64,000 nt of DNA from Tritrichomonas musculus (Eukaryota; Parabasalia; Tritrichomonadida; Tritrichomonadidae), in contig JAPFFF010000064.1 in NCBI GenBank assembly GCA_039105265.1, positions 62,001 to 126,000 of the forward strand, given 5' to 3'. Below are positions 46,122-57,314 of the stretch, piece after piece. The notes beneath the pieces were generated by a model. The model made no database searches. It was not told the DNA's origin and worked only from the letters and a program-made list of their open reading frames with translations. The position numbers and the translations under genes were made by a program. The stretch's first letter is position 1, and every line of letters starts with the position of its first letter.

Positions 46122-47428
46122 AATTCTTTCCCTACGATTAAAATTTGAAATAGGTTTTTAAAAATTCTATATACTATCGTCGTCTTTTGATAGAATTTAT
46201 TGACAAATTGAAAGCACTACTGAAAAAATTAAATTTCGATCATTCATTTTAGTAGTAATAATTGAAAAATTGAAAATGATAACGTGCTTTCATTTAAATT
46301 TGTATACCATTTCAATATATCCATATTATTTTTCTCAATTTAATTATTTTATTAAATATTTAATAATAAATTATATAAAAAATATTATTATACATTATAA
46401 GTTTTGTTAAATATTATAAGTTTTACTTTTTTGATTTGGAGATATTTGTAAAATAGTGAAAATTAAAAAATTTCTGATAAAAATATTTCTGATCATATTT
46501 GGTTTTCATTTTATATATAATAACGATCAAACTCTGGCCAATTTATGCTAGAATGACCTTGCTCTGGATCTACTGAAATGCTATGGATAAACGATAGATC
46601 TTTTTATTGAATATGATTTTATCCTCTCATGAAATCAATTTTTTGGCATTCCATAATATTTGTATTATTAATCATCAATTATAATATAAAATACAATAAA
46701 TAAAAAAAAAAGTAATAAAAACCAAATAAGTATTTTTTATGAAAAGGCAACCAATACAACAAACGGTGGCATTTTTGATCATAAAAATGTATTAATTAAT
46801 GATTACAATATTTATTTTAGTAAAATAGAAAAAAAAAAATTCATTCTAAATCTAAATGAAAATTGAATTATGCAATCATCATTGATTTCATCATTTTGTC
46901 AAATGAAAATTAACATATAACATTTTAATTTTTAACAAAAACTCTTTTGAAAAAAATATGATTTTTTTTTTTGTTTTACAAAATCGAAGAATGCGAAAGT
47001 TTATTAGTTGATCATGTATTCCTCAAGAAATAATGTTTATTTCAGCAATATAAAATGCATAATCTAATTAAATATCTATATTTACTATCTTTCCAAAGGA
47101 AACTTTATAAAATTATGGATAACTAATTATCTAACAATCAAATTTAATATACTTAGACAAACTTTTATAAAGTTTTGTTCTCAGATTAAATGATTATAAC
47201 TATCAAACTGTCAGGAAATATTTTTTTCAGTTAAAAATTTCAAAACTCGGTAAATAGAGATTTTTTAGTTAACTAATTTTGGAAGCTTCCAAAATGCAGA
47301 TTATTTTGACAAAAAGCTCTCAATTTTTTTTCAATTCAAAAAAGTTTAAAATTTTGGATTTTCAACATTAAATTTATATTTTAGACGGTTATAAGGTTTA
47401 TTTTAAAAAAAAATGATAAAAACACAGG

Positions 47429-47590
47429 GTTGTGTATCGATCCTCTCCGGTAGCGGTTATTTTCCCGGTAAAATATCGATATTACCGGCTCTAACCGCCG
47501 GTAACGGTATTTATCGATAAAAAACCGAAGTATCGATACAAAAGTGGGAAATTTGTATCGAACGTCAGTTTTTTTGCCGGTATTTTTTTA
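47429..47590. repeat. CCGGTAA/TATCGATA inverted-motif cluster
   Basis: Repeated TATCGATA, TACCGG/CCGGTA and GTATCGA phrases occur in both orientations within 160 bp (for example AAATATCGATATTACCGGC and GCCGGTAACGGTATTTATCG). It is locally G+C-richer than its surroundings. It may be a remnant of a foldback element. Confidence 0.5.
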
Positions 47591-47802
47591 AATAAAAATA
47601 ATATCGACTAAAAATTTTCAATTATTTTTTTAAGAAAAAACAAAAAGAAAATATTAAATTAGTTTACTTATTGGTAAATTGATGCATATTGATGATATAA
47701 TGATAGTTATTGAGCTTGTTGGTGCACATTACTTATTTCAAATAAAATGTTGAAATGGTAATCTATTTGTTGTGAAATGGTATTTAGAATAAATGTTGGA
47801 AA

Positions 47803-47970
47803 TTATTGAATTAAATCATGTTGATTGTTGAATTAAATCATGTTGATTGTTGAATTAAATCATGTTGATTGTTGAATTAAATCATGTTGATTGTTGAATT
47901 AAATCATGTTGATTGTTGAATTAAATCATGTTGATTGTTGAATTAAATCATGTTGATTGTTGAATTAAAC
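47803..47970. repeat. 22-bp tandem repeat
   Basis: About 7.5 nearly perfect copies of a 22-bp unit, TTGATTGTTGAATTAAATCA plus TG. The very low divergence points to recent expansion. Non-coding. Confidence 0.9.
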
Positions 47971-49312
47971 TTTTTTAATATATGATCGTAATATATTCTC
48001 AAATTATTCTTACAAAAGAATGTATTTTTTTGATTTTAATCTTAAAATAAACATCAATACATTCTATTATTTATTTTTAAATATAATAAAATCGCAAATA
48101 CCAATTATAAAAAAAGATAAATCTGCTTGAGATCTCGAGATCTCGGTAATTGATATCAAGTTTACAATTATTTTTATATCACATTTCATATCTGATATCA
48201 TGATAATCGATAATCTCGATATCAGATTTGTAAATTGATAAAATAATTATTATAATTTAAAAATGTTTATTTTATGAAAAATAAAAAAAATATGACATAA
48301 ACGATTAAATCTTATTTTGTCAAAATTTTATTGATTTTTTAAATGTGTAAGCTATCCAAGACTTTTTCCAGTTATTTTATATTTAGATAGATTTTTAATA
48401 GCTACATATAATTTACTATTTAAAAAATCAAATTCATCAAAGGTGAATTAGATAATCGCATTTTATTTTCCATAAAAAATAATTTGGGTAAAAAAAGGTC
48501 ATTTTGAATTTTTTGATTTTATAAATGGCGGAACCTCATTTTAAATAATATTCCCTATTCTTATAATATATTTTAAAGCAAAAATATTGAGTTTGATCGT
48601 TTAAAATTAATTTTCTAACCGCCGAAAATTGAATCATTCCGTTTATTAATTCAACTTTTTGAATTCATTTTTCAAACTAAACTTTATCTTTGAAGTTATG
48701 TTCAAACAAAATATATCATTTTATTGAGCATTAAAAGAAGAAATCGAATATTACAAAATAAAAAGTTAGAAAAGATCATGTATCGAAAAAACTTAAAAAT
48801 AATTATTATATTAACTTTTTTGGACTAACGGCAAAGTAATTATAAATATTTATGTTTTATAATGTATAATGCATATGTATAAAATCAAATAGTATTAGTA
48901 GTTTTGAAAGATATCTCTTACGAAGAGAGATCTATTAGTATGTGAAGTCAAAAAAAACTCGATGAATATTAAGTTTTTTGATTGGTTTCAATGACCAATT
49001 TAAAGATTATTAAATGGGTAAGAAAATTTATTAAAATCACCAAATAAAACCTAAAATTCGAAGAGATTTTGAAACTTTTTGAGGTCAAAAAAAGAGTGTC
49101 CCACCCATTTTTTTAATTTTGTGATTTCTATCTGTAAAAAAACAAAATCGATAAGATTTCAAACAAATATTTTTATTCAATTATTTGAAATATATATATG
49201 TATAAATTTTATATTTTAATTAATTTTTAAAAATAATATTTTTGTTGATTTTATTTGTGAAATCTCATTGAATTTAATCCCATTGAATTTGAAAAAATTG
49301 ATAGATAAATAG

Positions 49313-52039
49313 ATGGATTTAGAAAGACTTTATAAAATATTGTGCAAAATTCAAAGAAGTATGCATTCACCAACTTATGATTTCATACTTTTTCCTACTT
49401 TAAATTTTAATTTGAATGTTAATCACTTTGATCAATTATTTAATAGATTAACTTCCGAAAACAAAATTTATTACCAACAAATCTTTATTATATATTATTT
49501 TTTTGATCAAAATAAAATGCTCAATGGCTTTTTAAATTTATTTGAATTAACTAGAAGAAGAAATGTTGGTCTTCGCACTATTTCTGATATATTTTCATGC
49601 CAAACCAGCTCAAATAATCAATTCAATTTTGTAAAAACTCTCATAAAACTTGAAAATAAAGAATTATTAAACCAAATTTTAATTGATTATATTTCATACA
49701 ATTTAATTCCAACGTTTTTCAATTATTTCGTAGAGAGAAACTCGTTCAATTCATTCTGCACCTTCATTCAACAATTACAAGATAATTTTGAACAACAGCG
49801 AATCAAAATTAATCTTCACATTTTACTTTCGCGTCCACTTTTTCAATCTCCACTTTTAACTGAATTTTTACATCATACAATTTGTCCGTTTTTTAGGCCA
49901 CTTTTTCAGCAAGGATTGAATATAAATGATGATAAATTAATAAAAGATATTCAGCGAAACATTCTTTCTTGTATCCAACAAAATATCAAATCATTTCCAC
50001 ATAACATCAAATTTTTCTTAGAAAAATTTGAAAACAAAATTGACTTTTTGAAAGAATGTTTATTTAAACCGATGTCAAAGCGACCAGAACTTTTTCTAGT
50101 CAGTGATTACTGGAATGCTGGAGTTCCAGAGGAAGAAATATATTTGAAGGAAATGCTTCAAAAAGTTTTTGATGATGAATTGATTGAAAAAGTTCTATCG
50201 TCTATTTTTGAGAACAAATATTTTGACAAGTGTTTCATTAATGAAAGTGAGAAAGTTCCGATAATACAATTTAAGCCAATGATCAAATTGGATTTATTTG
50301 ATCTTGAATGCATTAATTTGATACAAACTTGCATTGAAAAAATTGATAATAATGAATTGAATGATGATGATTCGTTACTCTCAATTTTATCAATTTATGA
50401 CAATTTTCATCTAAGAAGATATGTTTTATATTGTGTTGATTTTCAACTTTTCGAGAATGATTATTATAAGCATCAAGAAATCTCAATCAAAGACATGAAT
50501 GATTGTTGGTTTCATTTCAATAAGATGATTAAAGAAGCACCTCCACTTCCATTGAATGTAAATCTTCCAAAAGAAAAAGTTACAATTGAATCTTTCTTAG
50601 ACTTAGTTGAAAGATACCTTGTTGAGACATGCGACCAAAATACAATTGAAAGTCAACGGTTATCATTCAACTTTTTCAAAGAAAATTTACTTAACAATCC
50701 GAAAGAGCAGCAATATATTCAAACGAAAGAATCACTTCTGTTTAAAACACAATTTCTCAGAAAATACGCAAAAGATGAAACAATTCAATCACAATTGATC
50801 ACTCAGTTTTATTTTGATTCAATTGAACTAGAATTGAAGCAAACGCATTCAGTTAGACTCATTGATTTGTTAAGTTCATCTCTAGCAAGCAACATTATTC
50901 AATCCATTCCAAAGAAAAAGCCAACAAAGATCGACTATCAACTGGATCCAAATATTATTTATGAGAATAATGTTAATTCTTTTTTGCCAAATAATTATAT
51001 TGATTATAATATTGATGTTAAATCATTTCCAATTATTTCTGTAATTATGCATCGTATGTTTGAAGGAATGTCATTTTCTGATTTTAAATCACAGAGACCA
51101 GAACTTGCAAAATATGATCAAATGTATGATGAAGCCAAGTCACATTTTTCAATTGATTTTTTTGTTGAAGATGATTTTTTCAAAAGTTACATGCATACTT
51201 TATTTAATAGAGACAATAATGATCTGTTTTATTTATATAAACAAGAAATATCAAAAGTTTTTGAAAATGATGATGATTTTATTTCAAAGTTCGATGATTT
51301 ATCTAGAATTGTGAATCTCTTTCTAAGTTTAGTCTATGATATTTATGGTATTGATGGTGCAGATTACACAGTTTTACTTATAGAAGGCTTAATGAGCATA
51401 TCAAACACACCAAAATTCATAAGCAATCATGCATTCATGTCTTATGCTCATAATGTGCCAACATATCAAGAATTTTTCATGGTTGATACTTATATGGCTG
51501 TTTCCCTTCTTGGCGATAATTGTGACTTATCTACAGTACTGAATAAATCATTAAAGAACAAAAAAATTACTGAAATTTACATTGTTGGAAATGATCCTGA
51601 AAAAATGATTTCGTTGTTATTAATGATAAAAGATTTAGTAAAAAGCAAAAATACTTTTTGTGAAAAAGAATTAACAATCATTAAAGATCAAATTAATTCA
51701 AATCCAGATCCTTTGATTTCTTTAGATTTGAATTCTGAAAATCTATATTTAATGAATGCATTATCATTTGTAGTTTTGTGTAAATTTATCAGGCCAAGCA
51801 AAAGACAAGATTTTGATGGTAAGTATGCTATTTATGCATTTTCCTCTAATACAGATAATAAAGAGTGTCTTGAGGCTTTCATCAAAAATAAACATATAAC
51901 AAATAAAAAGAAAATGATTGTTTATGAAACAAGTATTGGCAATATAAACACAAAAAATATCAACTGTATAAAATATGATGAATTCAGTAATTATTTTAAG
52001 GAATTAATAAAATCCTTAAATTTAAGGGATAATTTTTAA
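49313..52039 (+). CDS. VPS9-domain-like protein
   Basis: A 908-residue soluble protein. The N-terminal 600 residues are helical and unrecognised. The region about 630-770 has the shape of a VPS9 domain (Rab5-type guanine-nucleotide exchange factor). It contains a conserved-like acidic site in YGIDGADYTVLLIEGLM (compare GADD..P), a P..I.N..F...Y segment (TPKFISNHAFMSYAHN) and FFMVDTYMAVSLL (compare Y..T...AA). Trichomonads carry many VPS9 proteins, often with long variable N-termini, acting on endosomal Rab GTPases. The C-terminal 150 residues (ITEIYIVGNDPEKMISLLL) are a further alpha/beta unit. The call rests on pattern and is moderate. Confidence 0.55.
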   Translation: MDLERLYKILCKIQRSMHSPTYDFILFPTLNFNLNVNHFDQLFNRLTSENKIYYQQIFIIYYFFDQNKMLNGFLNLFELTRRRNVGLRTISDIFSCQTSSNNQFNFVKTLIKLENKELLNQILIDYISYNLIPTFFNYFVERNSFNSFCTFIQQLQDNFEQQRIKINLHILLSRPLFQSPLLTEFLHHTICPFFRPLFQQGLNINDDKLIKDIQRNILSCIQQNIKSFPHNIKFFLEKFENKIDFLKECLFKPMSKRPELFLVSDYWNAGVPEEEIYLKEMLQKVFDDELIEKVLSSIFENKYFDKCFINESEKVPIIQFKPMIKLDLFDLECINLIQTCIEKIDNNELNDDDSLLSILSIYDNFHLRRYVLYCVDFQLFENDYYKHQEISIKDMNDCWFHFNKMIKEAPPLPLNVNLPKEKVTIESFLDLVERYLVETCDQNTIESQRLSFNFFKENLLNNPKEQQYIQTKESLLFKTQFLRKYAKDETIQSQLITQFYFDSIELELKQTHSVRLIDLLSSSLASNIIQSIPKKKPTKIDYQLDPNIIYENNVNSFLPNNYIDYNIDVKSFPIISVIMHRMFEGMSFSDFKSQRPELAKYDQMYDEAKSHFSIDFFVEDDFFKSYMHTLFNRDNNDLFYLYKQEISKVFENDDDFISKFDDLSRIVNLFLSLVYDIYGIDGADYTVLLIEGLMSISNTPKFISNHAFMSYAHNVPTYQEFFMVDTYMAVSLLGDNCDLSTVLNKSLKNKKITEIYIVGNDPEKMISLLLMIKDLVKSKNTFCEKELTIIKDQINSNPDPLISLDLNSENLYLMNALSFVVLCKFIRPSKRQDFDGKYAIYAFSSNTDNKECLEAFIKNKHITNKKKMIVYETSIGNINTKNINCIKYDEFSNYFKELIKSLNLRDNF

Positions 52040-52402
52040 TAATTAATAAATTATTAAAAATTTAATCTTTTTAAAATTTATTTAATAAAAAAAATGCTGG
52101 ATTTGTTCCTCAATAAAAAAAATTGAACAGAACTTAGTCAAATAAATATTTGTTGAATAATGCAAAGATATAAGTCTTTATTAATGTTAAAAAAAAAAGT
52201 TTAAAATATCATGCAATTATGTTTTGTCATCAATATCTTCAAATAAAAGTTGAGATAATGCATTGTCATCAATATTTGTTACTGATTCAGGTATTGCTAT
52301 TACTTTAAGTATATTGTGCATCGATGAAATGCAAAATCCAGAAATTTATATAATTTTCTCAAAATTTGCCAAAATCTACCAGCCGATGTTCAAGATTCAG
52401 AA

Positions 52403-53194
52403 ATGAACGATTTATATTTACTAGCCTTAATTTTCAAATCAGATCATATTTATAAAACTGCTTTAGATTTTATTAAAAATAATGTAAATTCAAATTTTCC
52501 TATTTCAGAGGACGAAAATGAAGAAAAAGATGGAAATCATTTTTTAATTCTAGAAAAGATTGAGAAAGATACGTCAAATCATCAATATATGAATAATGAA
52601 GAGTTAGGTACATAAATTGAAGAGATTCCATCTCATCCTGCTTGTTATCAAATAATTGAAAATATTCCTTTTGCAAAATTAACTCGCTTTTATTTTTTGA
52701 AAGATTGTTCAATTTTATATACAGCTAAATATAAAAAGAATCATTTTTATATTGGCAGTGGAGATTGTTTTCATATCCATGAAAAAAGAGTTGAAAATTG
52801 TGCACAAATAACATGTGACAAGGACAACTATAACAAAGTCGTGAGAGAAGATCAGGAATTTGCAATTTGTTTTGTTGGATATAGTGGTGGCTATTCAATT
52901 GATGTATCATTTGAAAATAATGGTGAAAAACTTCATTGGGAACCGAAGGAAGTAAAAGAAGATGCAGAATTTGATGGCGAATACAAGCATAGTCCTATTC
53001 ACACAGATAGAAATATTATTTTGCAGGATTCAAAAATGAAGAATTGCTTAATTATTCGAAAGATGTCAAAAGAGGTTATTGAAGCCGAATGCAATCCAGA
53101 TGTAAATCCGATCATTATATTTGCAATTGCCATTTCTCAGATAATTGGTCCTTTTTCATCTGGCCATAATTTTCATAAAAGTTTTGTAAATTAA
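52403..53194 (+). pseudogene. Decayed BTB/BACK-like host gene
   Basis: One frame interrupted by an in-frame TAA at 52,613-52,615. The part before it, LYLLALIFKSDHIYKTALDF, resembles a BTB/BACK helical pair. The frame is open for about 26 codons upstream of the first ATG (NLPADVQDSE), so the true N-terminus is probably lost. The part after it has FYFLKDCSILYTAKYK, YIGSGDCFHIHEKR and AICFVGYSGGYSIDVSF, a beta-rich domain like those following BTB regions in trichomonad gene families. With no good start and one stop it is read as a pseudogene. The 360 bases before it hold nothing else. Confidence 0.55.
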
Positions 53195-53563
53195 ATCATG
53201 AATCCTCAATATTTAATAGAATGCATTTTTTTTTAATGAATAAATGTTATCTCCAGTATAATTGTATATTTCATTTATCGATATCAGATAGTCGATCTCA
53301 GGAATCTGAAAGTTACAAACTAATTGAGAGGATTCATAAAAAAATCAGTTTTTAATTTTTAGGATCATTTTGAAAAATTGATTTATGCATCTTCATGTTC
53401 ATATTGAGGTATGGCTTAGTTAATACATTATGATGAAAAAGTTATTATTTAAATCTTAAATTATTTTTTATTAAATAATAAAATCTAGGTTTGAGTGTCA
53501 GTAATTTTTAGTAATTATGATTACTGATTGCACCTTCAGATTTTAATTTTAATCATACTTTTC

Positions 53564-53775
53564 TAAAAGAGACTTAAAAGAATTGCTTCATTTAATTTCC
53601 AGTATTTCCTATAATCATTTACAAACTCCATCGCACAAAAACACAAGAAGACGATCAAAATACTCTCAAAAAAATTATTCAAGAAGATTCAATTGAGCCA
53701 GTTAAATCATATATCAAAGAAAACAAATTATCACTTTTAACATTATTGTGGCACTTTTCGGCTATTTATAAATAA
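53564..53775 (+). pseudogene. Fragment of DUF3447/ankyrin-type host gene
   Basis: Starts with a 64-bp segment identical, in opposite orientation, to part of the gene at 53,766-54,020 (coding DLKELLHLISSISYNHLQT). It continues, after a frame change, with TQEDDQNTLKKIIQEDSIEP and VKSYIKENKLSLL. These phrases are typical of the region before ankyrin repeats in the large trichomonad DUF3447 family. It is a rearranged remnant. The 370 bases before it hold no feature. Confidence 0.55.
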
Positions 53776-54020
53776 ACTTGATTGAGATACTGAGGAATGA
53801 AAGTTTGCTTAATTTTATTATACAAATCGGAAGTTTGTAAATGATTATAGGAAATACTGGAAATTAAATGAAGCAATTCTTTTAAGTCTCTTTTTGATTC
53901 ATCTTGTCGAATAAATCGTTCCAAAAAAATTTGAATTTCGTCATTGGTAGAATATTTTCCATCAATGAATTCAATGAATTCCAAATATCTATCTTTATTC
54001 ATGAATGCCTTTATTTCCAT
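53766..54020 (-). pseudogene. 5' part of DUF3447/ankyrin-type host gene
   Basis: Codes MEIKAFMNKDRYLEFIEFID, then FLERFIRQDESKRDLKELLH and SISYNHLQTSDLYNKIKQ, the usual N-terminal helical unit of trichomonad DUF3447-ankyrin proteins. It stops after 84 residues with no ankyrin repeats. A 64-bp piece of it is repeated in inverted orientation upstream (53,564-53,627), next to what looks like the missing continuation. The locus therefore appears broken by a small inversion/duplication. Confidence 0.6.
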
Positions 54021-54238
54021 AGCAATAATTAAAAAAATATTATTTCAGTTTTTAAAAAGTTTATTTTTTATATTTGAAGTAATTCTATAAGTTAATTGAA
54101 AAAAATTGATAAAACTCTGTTTATTTGTTAGTGTTCAAATAATTTTTTTGATTTTCCAAATTGTTTTCTTCAATAAGATGGAGTCATTTTTATTAAATCA
54201 TTTTAAAATGATTTTTTTTTTTTTTTTTTTTTTTTTAA

Positions 54239-54478
54239 GGTACAAATCCAGTACGTTTAGTAACCGCAATTTTTTTTGACATTCTCAAAGAATAAAATGA
54301 CATGTTAAATAAAAAACGATTATTTTCATCCATTTCATATAACATGTCATAATGTTTATTTAAATTGTAAAATAAGTGTCAAAAACAAACCTAGTCAATT
54401 TAAACTTTTTCAGAGACATGCAACTATTCAAATAATAAACGTCCTCCTATTCAAAAAATAACGTACTGGATTTGTACC
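54239..54478. mobile_element. 240-bp TTAA-flanked MITE
   Basis: Perfect 19-bp terminal inverted repeats, GGTACAAATCCAGTACGTT at the left and its reverse complement at the right. Both ends are flanked by TTAA (54,235 and 54,479), then by a poly-T run on the left and poly-A on the right. The interior has a smaller inverted pair (ATGACATGTTA ... TAACATGTCAT) and no gene. TTAA target sites are typical of piggyBac-type transposons, so a non-autonomous piggyBac-like MITE is likely. A TA-targeting (mariner) origin is also possible. It lies 90 bp past the stop of the poly(A)-binding protein gene. Confidence 0.75.
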
Positions 54479-54569
54479 TTAAAAAAAAAAAAAAAGATAA
54501 AAGAAATTGATGATTTTTTTTTTTATTTTATTTTTTTCTCCTCATGTATAATCAACAAAAAAAAATTAA

Positions 54570-56168
54570 TTATTGAAGTTCCATCCACTTGATGAAAAGT
54601 TCTTGATTGGTTGCAAGTTCATTAGCTTGTTCATCAGACATATCTCTTAATTTTTGGAGAAGGATTGTGTTATTTGGATATTTCTCAATGATTTCACTTC
54701 TGAGCATTGTTTTTGCGTCCTGTGTGTATCGTCCAATTTGATTTTGATAAAATGGGTTGAATGCAATATTTTCTGGAGAGAATAGAAAGTTAGCTGCTTG
54801 AGGCTGAATATTATTTAGAGCATTTTGTGGTTGCAACATTTGATTATAAGGGAAAGAAGGCTGCTGGAATGGGATTTGTTGTTGAATGCCTTGATAAATT
54901 GCCATTTCACTTTGTGCATTGTTCACTTTGCTATTATTCTCCATTTTTCTTTGCTGTATTTTCATTAAATTCTCTTTCATTCTCTGGTCTTTCGACATGG
55001 CCATTGCAACGTATGCTTGCTTGTCGTTGATCAGTGCGAGAGTTGATTCTTTGAGGCATTTGTTGGCCTCTTCTTGCGTGCTGAAGCATATAAAGCCAAA
55101 CTTTCGACTGTTTCCATTTTCATCTCGCATGATTCTCGCCGATTCGATATGTCCATAGTCGCTGAATATGTTCATCAAATCGTCTTCTGTTGTGTTTTCA
55201 TCCAAATTTCTAACATAAAGATTGCGACCTTTATATTTTTCAAAATTAGCTTTTCTCCACTTCTCTGATTGTGTTTGAAGCTCCTTCAATCGTTCTGCTT
55301 TTGACATGGCACGGCAGCACTGGATTACTAAATTATCTATTTCTTTTCCATTTAGTTCTTCAACGGCTTTTATTGCTTCTTCATGGTCTTTCATGCAACA
55401 AAATCCAAATTGCTTGCTTGTGCCATTTTCATCTGTGACAACTTTATATGATAATGGCGTTCCGTATCCCTCAAAAAGTTGTTTGATGTCATCGTCGGTG
55501 AAAGTTTCTGGAAAGTTTTTGATATAAATATTTGTAAATGTTGTTGCTGGATTTTGATGCTGACGACGACAGAAAGGTTGGATTTCAATTGAATGTCCAT
55601 TGATTGATGCATCTTTAAGATCTGCCATTGCTTGCTTTGCATCTTCTTGATTTCTGAATTGAACATATCCGTATCCACGTGATACAGTTCTCTTTTCAAG
55701 TACCGATGGGTTATCTTCTCTTGGTACATTTTTGATATCTGAAGGGATTTTGCATGATATGATTTCACCAAAGTTTGAAAATGCATCATGAAGTTGAGAA
55801 ACTTCGATTTCTGGATCAAGATTCTTAATGAAAAGATTTCCTTGGTTATTACGGACAATCATTTTTGTTTCTTTATCTGCTGTCATCAATCGAATTGGTA
55901 TGTTATTAAGCTTCGTGTAATTCATATCTGCAATTGCTTTCAATGCGTCTTCTCGGCTTTCAAATTTAATAAATGCGTATGAATATGGATTACCACTTCT
56001 TCCTAGCTTGGTTTTAATTGTGACAGCTTCGGGACTTTTTACAACATTAAATTCTTGAAATAGTTCTCGCAAAAAATCTTCTTCAATATCTGAAACAGGC
56101 TGTCCACTTGGATCTTTGCTTGCTGGAAGATCTGCTACATAAATTGTAGATGTTTGAACTTGAGACAT
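54570..56168 (-). CDS. Poly(A)-binding protein
   Basis: A cytoplasmic PABP with four RRM domains. The frame extends upstream to 56,264, but TTCATTTTTTAATAATG places an initiator right before the ATG at 56,168, so MSQVQTSTIYVADLP is taken as the start (532 aa). RRM1 is about 8-95 (IYVADLP ... YAFIKF), RRM2 108-197 (LFIKNL ... GYGYVQF), RRM3 213-290 (IYIKNF ... FGFCCM) and RRM4 317-393 (LYVRNL ... KFGFICF). A Gln/Pro/Asn linker leads to a C-terminal MLLE-type domain (YTQDAKTMLRSEIIEKYPNN ... ELFIKWMELQ). It binds mRNA poly(A) tails and supports translation. Complete, with host-like composition. Confidence 0.92.
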   Translation of the reverse strand: MSQVQTSTIYVADLPASKDPSGQPVSDIEEDFLRELFQEFNVVKSPEAVTIKTKLGRSGNPYSYAFIKFESREDALKAIADMNYTKLNNIPIRLMTADKETKMIVRNNQGNLFIKNLDPEIEVSQLHDAFSNFGEIISCKIPSDIKNVPREDNPSVLEKRTVSRGYGYVQFRNQEDAKQAMADLKDASINGHSIEIQPFCRRQHQNPATTFTNIYIKNFPETFTDDDIKQLFEGYGTPLSYKVVTDENGTSKQFGFCCMKDHEEAIKAVEELNGKEIDNLVIQCCRAMSKAERLKELQTQSEKWRKANFEKYKGRNLYVRNLDENTTEDDLMNIFSDYGHIESARIMRDENGNSRKFGFICFSTQEEANKCLKESTLALINDKQAYVAMAMSKDQRMKENLMKIQQRKMENNSKVNNAQSEMAIYQGIQQQIPFQQPSFPYNQMLQPQNALNNIQPQAANFLFSPENIAFNPFYQNQIGRYTQDAKTMLRSEIIEKYPNNTILLQKLRDMSDEQANELATNQELFIKWMELQ

Positions 56169-57314
56169 TATTAAAAAATGAATGTTGTTTTTACTAGCAA
56201 AATTTTCTTCAAAATTGAATTGAAAGTTTCCCACTTTTTCAATTGATAAATGATCACTAGTCATAAAATATTCAAAAATTTTAAAGTCAAAAAATTTTGT
56301 AAATTATGACCATTCAATCTCCAAAATTTCAATAGAATATAAATACGTTTTTTTATTTTTATATTCCACTGACTTTTTTATATTGATATTAATAAAATAA
56401 GCTGATTAATATGAAATTTTAACATTGAACATTCAAAAAATTTTATTTAAATATAAAAAAAGGTCGTACAATGATTGGTTTGTTTAAACTAATTATTTTT
56501 TATTATTATAATAATAATCAGTTTTATAAATATTTGCATCGTACAAAATTCAAATTAAAATAAAAACTAAAAGGATATAAGTATATATATTAAATTTTCT
56601 TCAGAAAATAAATTTGAGTATTTTATCTCAATTTATTTTAATTATTTTTGATAAGAATTTTATAACACTTTATAAAAATTTAGAATAGCGATAACTTTTT
56701 ATATAATTTATTCTAATCATTAATTCTTTTGATATCTTTTTATATGCTTTTAAAACATTAAGTGTTATATAAAACAAATTCATTTTTTAGCTAAAAATGC
56801 AGAAAAAATGAATTTGTTGAATTATTAAATGATGATTTTAAAAAAATTGGACGTTACAGGAGTCCAATGAAGAATATGATTTATTTATATGCATTTACTT
56901 TCTAATATATTTGAATTTCATTCCAAATCAAATGTCAGTTTTATCTAAAAATGAAGATTTAGTTGATTGGTTTCATAAATATAAAAAGTCTAATATTTCA
57001 GTTACTGAAGGATTTCGTTAAAAAGTAAAATATTTTTTGTATAACACATAGTATACCCATTCAAATGGCATCTATATTTTTTAAATGATACAAATATATA
57101 AGAAATCGATATATATTGAATTTTAATTAAAGTCGTTATTTCAACCATTACATTTTATAATATTGGATATAAAATATATAAATTATATATTATAATTATT
57201 AAATAAATTATTTATTAAGAAAAATATAAATTTAAAAAATTATCTTCTATTGAATTTTCTATTGAACCCTATTATTTCACTATTTTTCAATCAAATAAAA
57301 TCTTTACTCAATTG
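56169..57314. other. Host intergenic region
   Basis: Very A+T-rich. It contains the PABP promoter at its left edge and no other gene. A short gene-like scrap (56,930-57,022) reads LSKNEDLVDWFHKYKKSNIS and then GFR before a stop, probably a relic. Confidence 0.5.

Larger units (their letters stand above)
46122..49312. other. Long host intergenic region
   Basis: About 3.2 kb without a convincing gene; all frames are short. It holds a cluster of CGATA/CCGGT-rich inverted motifs at 47,429-47,590, a 22-bp tandem repeat at 47,803-47,970 and GATATC/GAGATCTC palindromes at 48,126-48,230. The rest is plain A+T-rich sequence. Confidence 0.6.

Noticed and set aside
47803-47970. CRISPR-like array
   Set aside because: Units are directly contiguous without spacers and the context is eukaryotic; it is a simple tandem repeat.
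56169-56264. 32-residue N-terminal extension of the poly(A)-binding protein
   Set aside because: An initiator directly before ATG 56,168 and the usual short PABP N-terminus favour the later start.
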